Origin: Kineococcus endophyticus
GTDB taxonomy: Bacteria; Actinomycetota; Actinomycetes; Actinomycetales; Kineococcaceae
DNA length: 64,000 nucleotides
Reading direction: 5' to 3'
Assembly (NCBI RefSeq): GCF_040796495.1
Contig: NZ_JBFNQN010000020.1
Span: forward strand, 1-64,000
Part shown: positions 59,265-64,000 of the stretch, one piece after another
Layout: each line of letters begins with the position of its first letter
How positions within the stretch are numbered: position 1 is the first letter of the stretch
The notes under the pieces: generated by a model
Told to the model about the DNA's origin: nothing
The model's input: the letters and a program-made list of their open reading frames with translations, nothing else
Databases searched by the model: none
Program-made: the position numbers and the translations under genes

Positions 59265-60215
59265 TCAGTGCTCGAACAGTGCGCTGACCGACTCCCCCTC
59301 GTGGATCCGCCGGATCGCGGCGGCGAGCGCCGGGGCGACGGAGATGACGGACAACCCCTCGCGCGGGCCGCCGCGCAGGGGGACCGTGTCGGTGCAGACG
59401 ACCTCGTCGATGTCGGGGTGGGCCAGCAGCCGGTCGAGGGCGTCGCCGGCGAAGATCCCGTGCGTGCAGACGACGCGGATGCTGCGGGCCTGCAGTTCCG
59501 TGAGGCGGTCGGTGAGTTCGAACACCGTGCTGCCCTTGGCGATCTCGTCGTCGAGAACGATGACGTCCTTGCCGGTGACGTCGCCGATGACGTTCGCGAT
59601 GACGACCCGGTCGTCGGGGAACCGCTGCTTGGCGCCGGTGGCGATGCCGCAGCCGAGCATCCGCGCGAACGCGGCGGCGGGTTTGGCGTTGCCGAGGTCG
59701 GGGGAGACGACGACGGCGTTCGACAGGTCCTCGCCCTCGAAGTGCGTCGCGAGCTGCTTGAGGGCGTGCAGGTGGTCGACGGGGACGCGGAAGAACCCGT
59801 GGACCTGCGGGGAGTGCAGCGTCATGACGAGGACGTGGTCGGCGCCGGCGGTCTCCAGCAGGTCGGCGACGAGACGGCCGCCGATGGAGATCCGGCCGGT
59901 GTCCTTCTTGTCCGAACGTGCGTAGGAGTAGTGCGGGACGACGGCGGTCACGCGGGCCGCGGAGGCGTGCTTGGCGGCGTCGAGCATGAGCAGCAGCTCG
60001 ACGAGCGCCTCCTGCACCGGGGGCACGAGGGGCTGCACGACGTACACGTCGCGCTGACGGCAGTTGGCCTGCAGCTGGACCTCGAGGCAGTCGTTGGAGA
60101 AGCGGCTGACGCGGGTGGGGGACAGTTCCACCCCCATCTCCGCGGCGACCGCGGCGGCGAGCTCGGGGTGGGCGGATCCGCTGAACACGGCGATCTCTCG
60201 CGGGGTGGCAGGCAC
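59265..60215 (-). CDS. prs: Ribose-phosphate pyrophosphokinase, variant loop
   Basis: A 316-residue PRPP synthetase. N-terminal AVFSGSAHPELAAAVAAEMGVELSP, then PHYSYARSDKKDTGRISIGGRLVADLLETAGADHVLVMTLHSPQVHGFF are normal for the family. The PRPP-binding loop is DDEIAKGST (residues 222-230), where the main bacterial enzymes have DDMIDTxGT. This second class is known in actinobacteria and others. It makes phosphoribosyl pyrophosphate for nucleotide, histidine or tryptophan synthesis. The GTG at 60215 has TAGCGT 8 bases before it. A canonical prs next to glmU would be expected elsewhere in the genome. Confidence 0.9.
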   Translation of the reverse strand: MPATPREIAVFSGSAHPELAAAVAAEMGVELSPTRVSRFSNDCLEVQLQANCRQRDVYVVQPLVPPVQEALVELLLMLDAAKHASAARVTAVVPHYSYARSDKKDTGRISIGGRLVADLLETAGADHVLVMTLHSPQVHGFFRVPVDHLHALKQLATHFEGEDLSNAVVVSPDLGNAKPAAAFARMLGCGIATGAKQRFPDDRVVIANVIGDVTGKDVIVLDDEIAKGSTVFELTDRLTELQARSIRVVCTHGIFAGDALDRLLAHPDIDEVVCTDTVPLRGGPREGLSVISVAPALAAAIRRIHEGESVSALFEH

Positions 60216-60254
60216 GGGGCGCCACGCTAGCGGGACGGCTCGCGGGCCGGGCCG

Positions 60255-60260
60255 TACGCT
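60255..60260 (+). promoter_or_regulatory. -10 box of the rhodanese gene
   Basis: TACGCT (TANNNT) lies 7 bases before the ATG at 60268. GGGAG is also present but touches the start codon, so leaderless initiation is favoured. Confidence 0.45.
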
Positions 60261-60267
60261 CGGGAGC

Positions 60268-60615
60268 ATGAGCGAGTCCCGGACGTTCGACGTCGACGGC
60301 GTGCCCACCACCGCGGTGACCGACCTCCCCGAGGACGCGACGGTCCTCGACGTGCGCGAGGACGACGAGTGGGCCGCCGGCCACATCGCCGGTGCCCTGC
60401 ACATCCCGATGGGGCAGGTGCCGCAGCGCCTGGAGGACCTGCCCGAGGGGCAGCTGCACGTCGTGTGCCGCTCCGGCGGGCGTTCGCAGCGCACCGCGGT
60501 GTGGTTGCAGCGCAACGGCTACGACGTGGTGAACGTCGACGGCGGGATGTCGGCGTGGGCCGAGGCCGGCCGGGACATGGTCTCGGAGTCGGGTCAGGAG
60601 CCCTTCGTCCGCTGA
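60268..60615 (+). CDS. Single-domain rhodanese
   Basis: A 115-residue rhodanese domain. The active-site cysteine is Cys67 in VVCRSGGRSQRTA, with VLDVREDDEWAAGHIAGALHIP as the first half and GYDVVNVDGGMSAW after the loop. It would move a sulfane sulfur atom between small thiols. It is a stand-alone protein divergent from prs and convergent to gpgS. Confidence 0.92.
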   Translation: MSESRTFDVDGVPTTAVTDLPEDATVLDVREDDEWAAGHIAGALHIPMGQVPQRLEDLPEGQLHVVCRSGGRSQRTAVWLQRNGYDVVNVDGGMSAWAEAGRDMVSESGQEPFVR

Positions 60616-60628
60616 CCCGCGGGCGGCG

Positions 60629-61579
60629 TCAGGACACCTTGGCGGGCCGGTCCCGGTAACCGTCGACCGTCAGCATCGGCGGCCGCTCGTCGAGCGTGAG
60701 GACGTGGGTCACCGGGGCGTAGTGCCCGTAGCCGTCCCGGGCGAACTGCGTCATCGCCGGGGGCCGGCCCAGCGCCTCCCCGGCGGCGCGCTGGTGCACG
60801 ACGTGCGTGATCTCGGCGGCCATCCGCCCCAGGGCGGCGGTGTCCTGGTGGCTGTGCCCGCGCCGGCCGAGGTCGACCTGCGCGATGGCCTGCAGCCCCT
60901 TCAGCTCCAACGTGTCGATGAGCATGGCCATCTCGACGCCGTAGCCCCCGCAGAAGGGGATGGCCTCCAGCAGGCGGCGCCGGCCGGCGTACTCCCCGGC
61001 CAGCGGCTGCACGACCCCGGCGAGGTCGGGGTAGAAGCGGCTGATGAGCGGACGGGCCACGAGCTCGGTGACGCGGCCGCCGGACGTGCTGCCGGCGCCC
61101 TGCAGCGGGCGGTCGTAGCAGCCCTTGACGAGCTCGACACCGGGATCGGTGAGCAGCGGCCCGAGCAGACCCGTGACGAGCTGCGGCTGGGGGTCGACGA
61201 GGTCGCTGTCGACGAAGACGACGACGTCGCCCGTCGTGACCGCGAGCGACTTCCACAGCACCTCGCCCTTGCCGGGGCGCGACCCCGTCTCGGGCAGGAC
61301 GTCGTCACGGTGGTGGACGGTCGCGCCCGCCGCGGCGGCCACCCGGGCGGTCCCGTCGGTGGAGCCGGAGTCCATGACGACGACCTCGTCGACGAGGCCG
61401 GTGGCGTCGGCGAGGCGGCGCACCATGGTCACGACACCGCCGACCGTTGCCTCCTCGTCCAGTGCAGGCAGGACGACGCTGACCCGGGTCCCGGCCTTCT
61501 GGCGGCGCAACCGCTCCAGCGGCCAGTCGCGGGCGCGGGACGTGGACCTGCCGAACCAGGCCTGCACGGGCAGCTTCAC
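60629..61579 (-). CDS. gpgS: Glucosyl-3-phosphoglycerate synthase
   Basis: A 316-residue GT-A glycosyltransferase (GT81 family). VSVVLPALDEEATVGGVV begins the domain, VVVMDSGSTDGTARVA binds UDP, and the metal-binding DSD is Asp124-Ser125-Asp126 in VFVDSDLVDPQP. YDRPLQG, LAGEYAGRRRLLEAIPFCGGYGVE and GRRGHSHQDTAAL match GpgS. It transfers glucose to 3-phosphoglycerate, the first step of glucosylglycerate and methylglucose lipopolysaccharide synthesis. GGAGGAG precedes the GTG at 61579. The phosphatase gpgP is not nearby. Confidence 0.93.
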   Translation of the reverse strand: MKLPVQAWFGRSTSRARDWPLERLRRQKAGTRVSVVLPALDEEATVGGVVTMVRRLADATGLVDEVVVMDSGSTDGTARVAAAAGATVHHRDDVLPETGSRPGKGEVLWKSLAVTTGDVVVFVDSDLVDPQPQLVTGLLGPLLTDPGVELVKGCYDRPLQGAGSTSGGRVTELVARPLISRFYPDLAGVVQPLAGEYAGRRRLLEAIPFCGGYGVEMAMLIDTLELKGLQAIAQVDLGRRGHSHQDTAALGRMAAEITHVVHQRAAGEALGRPPAMTQFARDGYGHYAPVTHVLTLDERPPMLTVDGYRDRPAKVS

Positions 61580-61800
61580 AGGGCTCCTCCGTCTGCTCGA
61601 GGGTCACCGCGACGTCGCCTCCAGAACGAGCCGGGTCCGGCCACCGTGGCACGCGGCGGCCACGGCGGACCACCGCCGGCGGCAGAGTTCACGCCCGCGC
61701 AACACGGGAGCGGTCCCGGCCCGCACCACGTTTCCGGCGCGTTGCGGCCCGTTGTCCGGCGCGTCTCGCGTCCGTGCGGGTGAGGTGGAGGTGGTCGCAG

Positions 61801-61826
61801 GTTTGACCTCCGCGGGCCTCGGGTAC
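61801..61826 (+). promoter_or_regulatory. Sigma-B/F-type promoter before RsbW-like gene
   Basis: GTTTGA (61801-61806) and GGGTAC (61821-61826), with 16 bases between GTTT and GGGTAC, match the actinobacterial general-stress promoter form GTTT-N14/16-GGGTAY. Transcription would start near 61833, some 33 bases before the ATG at 61866. The rest of the 286-base gap (61580-61865) shows no other clear site. Confidence 0.55.
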
Positions 61827-61865
61827 CCAGCTTCCGGTCCATCCGCGACACGGGAGTGGGAGAAC

Positions 61866-62315
61866 ATGCCGACGGGAGCACGGCCGGTGCCGGCCACCCA
61901 CTGGGCGACCTTCGCCCACGACGCGGCGTCCGTGCCGCGGGCGCGGCACGTGGTGCGCATGGTGCTCGACGGGGCCGGTCTGGACGAGATGACGACCGCG
62001 GAGATCGAGATCGTGCTGTCCGAGATCGTCGGCAACGCGATCCGGCACGCGCGTCCCCTCCTCGGCGGGGAGATCCACGTGACGTGCGAGGTAGTCCCGG
62101 ACGACTCCCCGCACGTCGAGATCGCGGTGACCGACGGCGGGGCGCCGGGCTCGGTGCTGAGCCCTCGCGCAGCGGCCGACTCCGACACCAGCGGGCGGGG
62201 CCTCTTCATCGTCGACGGCCTCGCGCACGAGTGGGGCGTGGTCGAGGACCTCGACAACCTCAGCCGCACCGTCTGGGCCTCCTTCGGAGGACCCACCCGG
62301 CACCACCCGCACTGA
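61866..62315 (+). CDS. Anti-sigma factor / HATPase (RsbW-like)
   Basis: A 149-residue GHKL ATPase of the RsbW type: N-box IEIVLSEIVGNAIRHARP, G1 EIAVTDGGAPGS and G2 DTSGRGLFIVDGLAHEWG. GGGAGA precedes the ATG. A stress-type promoter lies in front and a GAF/PAS sensor protein, probably a SpoIIE-type phosphatase, follows, so it may belong to a partner-switching module that controls a stress sigma factor. Its sigma factor is not in the window. The second such ATPase in the window is at 50134. Confidence 0.87.
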   Translation: MPTGARPVPATHWATFAHDAASVPRARHVVRMVLDGAGLDEMTTAEIEIVLSEIVGNAIRHARPLLGGEIHVTCEVVPDDSPHVEIAVTDGGAPGSVLSPRAAADSDTSGRGLFIVDGLAHEWGVVEDLDNLSRTVWASFGGPTRHHPH

Positions 62316-62461
62316 CCAGGGCGCCCGGCCCGTCCGGACCCTGCCGCGTCGCCCGTTCGGGCCACCGGCTCCCGCTGGACCACCACCGACCGCGCCCGGT
62401 CGGATACGGTCTGCACACGGCCCCGCGCGGTGCGGACCCGTGACCTGCTGGGAGGCGCAGC

Positions 62462-64000
62462 GTGGAGTCGCCCACGGCGCCCCCGTCCCTGGAGCTGTTG
62501 CACCGCACGGCCGCGGAGCTCGCCGCCGCGCTCGACGTCCGCGACGCGGTCACGTCGGTCCTGCACGCCGGCCGGGACGTCGTCGGCACGAACACCTGCG
62601 GGGTGGCGCTCCTGGACGAGACCGGCACCCTCCTCGTCCCGACCGCACCCCGCGACGGTGGCGACCTCGCCGGTCTGGGCACCGGTCTCCCCGTCCCGCT
62701 GACCTCCGCCACCCCCAGCGCCGAGGCCGCCCGCACCCTGCGCCCGGTCCTGCTGCGCGATCGCGCCGAGCTGGCCGCCCGCTTCGGCGCCGGACCGGGC
62801 CGGGGGCTCAACGACACCGTCCTGGCCCTGGGCGAGCACTCCTGGGCCATGTACCCCCTCGTCGCCAGTGGCCGCCTCGTCGGTGTGCTGCGCTTCGGGC
62901 TGCTGCGCGAAGGGTCGCTGGACTGCGAGGAGCAGCTGTTCGCGGCGACCCTCGCCGACCAGTGCGCGCTGGCGGTCGAGCGCGCGCGGCTGCTGACCGA
63001 CGCCCGGCGCAGCGCCGTGCGGTACCGGACCCTGGCCGAGGCCGGGTCCCTCGACGTCTTCACGGCCCGCCCCGGCGAGGGCATGACCTCCGACATGCCG
63101 GGCTGGCGCGCCCTGACCGGACGCGCGGACGTCCGTGGGCGCGCGTGGCAGGCCGACGTCCACCCCGAGGACCTGCCCGGTGTCCTGGACCGCTTCTACG
63201 AGTCGGTCCGCGACCGCACCACCGCGCGGTTCCGCGTGCGGGTGCGGGGTCTGCGGGGCTGGCGGACGATCTCGGCCGTCGCGGTGCCCGTCCTGGCCGA
63301 CCCGGCCGACCCGGCGTCCGAGATCGTGGAGTGGGTCGGCTCCCTCGACGACGTCACCGAGCGCGTCCGGGCCCGGCGCCAGACGCAGACCCTGCACGCG
63401 CTCACCGCGGCGCTGGCCACGGCCGGCGGCTACGAGCAGGTCCTCGACGTCGTCCTGCGCGCCTGCCTCGACGGCGCGGGTGCCGTGCGGGCCGTCGTCA
63501 CGGTCGCCGAGGGCCAGGGCGAGCCGGGTCTCGTCGCGCACCGGATGGGCCAGGACCGCCGGCGCACGCGCACCGAGCTGCCCCACGTCACCCGCGAGGG
63601 CCTGGCGGCGTTCGTCGGAGACCGCGGCACCTTCCCCGTGGGGGCGGCCGGGGTGGCCGCGCTGCCCGCGGAGGTCCGGCCCCACTTCGAGGCGGCCGCA
63701 CGGGCGGGGGAGACGTCGTGGGCGGTCCTGCCGCTGACGGCCCGCACCCGCCGCCTGGGCACGCTCGTCCTCGCCTCCGCCGCCGGGGACGACCCCGCCG
63801 ACCAGGCCGCCGACGGCCCCGAGGACGAGGACCGCGACTTCCTCCTCACCTTCGCCCGGCAGGCGGCGACGGCCCTGGACCGCATGCAGCTGCTCGAGCA
63901 GCAGCGCGACACCGCCACCGTGCTCGCCGAGGCCCTGCGACCCGGCCCCCTGCCGGCGGTGGACTGGCTCGCGACGCACCGGGTGGCGCAGACGAGCGCG
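62462..64000 (+). CDS. GAF-PAS-GAF sensor protein, probably SpoIIE phosphatase (partial)
   Basis: A frame open from GTG 62462 to the window edge, 513 residues seen. Residues about 15-175 are a first GAF domain, 180-300 a PAS-like domain (WQADVHPEDLPGVLDRFYESV and EWVGSLDDVTERVRAR), and 305-475 a second GAF. The end, EALRPGPLPAVDW, is where the PP2C/SpoIIE domain begins in similar proteins (LLPxxLPxxxG). It would dephosphorylate an anti-anti-sigma factor. GGGAGG lies 6 bases before the start. The C-terminal catalytic half is outside the window. Confidence 0.82.
   Translation, partial: MESPTAPPSLELLHRTAAELAAALDVRDAVTSVLHAGRDVVGTNTCGVALLDETGTLLVPTAPRDGGDLAGLGTGLPVPLTSATPSAEAARTLRPVLLRDRAELAARFGAGPGRGLNDTVLALGEHSWAMYPLVASGRLVGVLRFGLLREGSLDCEEQLFAATLADQCALAVERARLLTDARRSAVRYRTLAEAGSLDVFTARPGEGMTSDMPGWRALTGRADVRGRAWQADVHPEDLPGVLDRFYESVRDRTTARFRVRVRGLRGWRTISAVAVPVLADPADPASEIVEWVGSLDDVTERVRARRQTQTLHALTAALATAGGYEQVLDVVLRACLDGAGAVRAVVTVAEGQGEPGLVAHRMGQDRRRTRTELPHVTREGLAAFVGDRGTFPVGAAGVAALPAEVRPHFEAAARAGETSWAVLPLTARTRRLGTLVLASAAGDDPADQAADGPEDEDRDFLLTFARQAATALDRMQLLEQQRDTATVLAEALRPGPLPAVDWLATHRVAQTSA

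Noticed and set aside
59080-59925. Open frames with repeated GVTP-type peptides across the palindrome array
   Set aside because: They arise on both strands because the palindrome reads VTP in several frames; one runs antisense into prs. Treated as non-coding repeat.

Overview
The window is about 74% G+C, starts many genes with GTG, has strong GGAGG-type ribosome sites, GTGA/ATGA stop-start overlaps, and TANNNT boxes 6-8 bases before start codons (leaderless transcripts). Together with an SSI-type inhibitor, GpgS, HelD and an actinobacterial PRPP synthetase, this points to a high-GC actinomycete chromosome. Kineosporiaceae (Kineococcus-like) is my best guess from overall feel only. No rRNA, tRNA, CRISPR, phage or insertion sequence was seen. 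Genes are packed tightly: the longest gene-free stretches are 61580-61865 (286 bases, holding a sigma-B-type promoter), 59029-59264 (236 bases, a palindrome array) and 56007-56210 (204 bases, repeated half-sites).

Region by region. 1-8600: tail of a sugar ABC ATPase, a membrane protein, a GGDEF protein, a HAD phosphatase overlapping the end of zwf, an aldo/keto reductase with a small P-loop kinase-like protein, a PhoD-type phosphatase, and an SDR/MerR divergent pair with a textbook MerR promoter. 8550-12632: a purine deaminase, MpaB-like oxygenase and S4 RNA-binding protein in an overlapping operon, then pgm. 12664-17192: regulators, two SDRs, hypothetical genes and a DUF1275 membrane protein. 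17318-24820: a peptide-type ABC importer operon that includes a cytoplasmic gamma-glutamyltransferase and its own GntR regulator. 24824-31221: an AraC regulator below a simple-sugar-type ABC importer whose first gene is an amidase.

31348-38964: an Fpg/Nei glycosylase missing its fourth zinc cysteine, a CapA-like lipoprotein, an old yellow enzyme, small membrane proteins, MgtC, an aminoglycoside-phosphotransferase-like protein, a glutathione-independent formaldehyde dehydrogenase and an alpha/beta hydrolase. 39098-42702: a GNAT gene, then a tryptophanyl-tRNA synthetase preceded by a 12-codon leader peptide with one Trp codon and four mutually exclusive RNA arms (a transcriptional or translational attenuator), then two overlapping LysR genes. 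42716-47667: a five-gene acyl-CoA operon (acetoacetate decarboxylase, 3-hydroxyacyl-CoA dehydrogenase, acyl-CoA dehydrogenase, CaiB CoA-transferase, enoyl-CoA hydratase) divergent from an MFS transporter.

49082-53945: an AraC gene cut by an in-frame amber codon, an anti-sigma-type ATPase, a GDT1-family cation exchanger, a second complete Fpg/Nei glycosylase and a Tat-exported glycerophosphodiesterase. 54025-59028: a Tat-exported ferritin-like protein with a cell-wall-binding-repeat protein, a subtilisin-inhibitor-like lipoprotein, and HelD. 59064-60615: five copies of a 13-base perfect palindrome, PRPP synthetase and a rhodanese. 60629-64000: GpgS, an RsbW-like ATPase behind a sigma-B-type promoter, and the start of a GAF/PAS sensor protein that probably ends in a SpoIIE phosphatase beyond the window edge.
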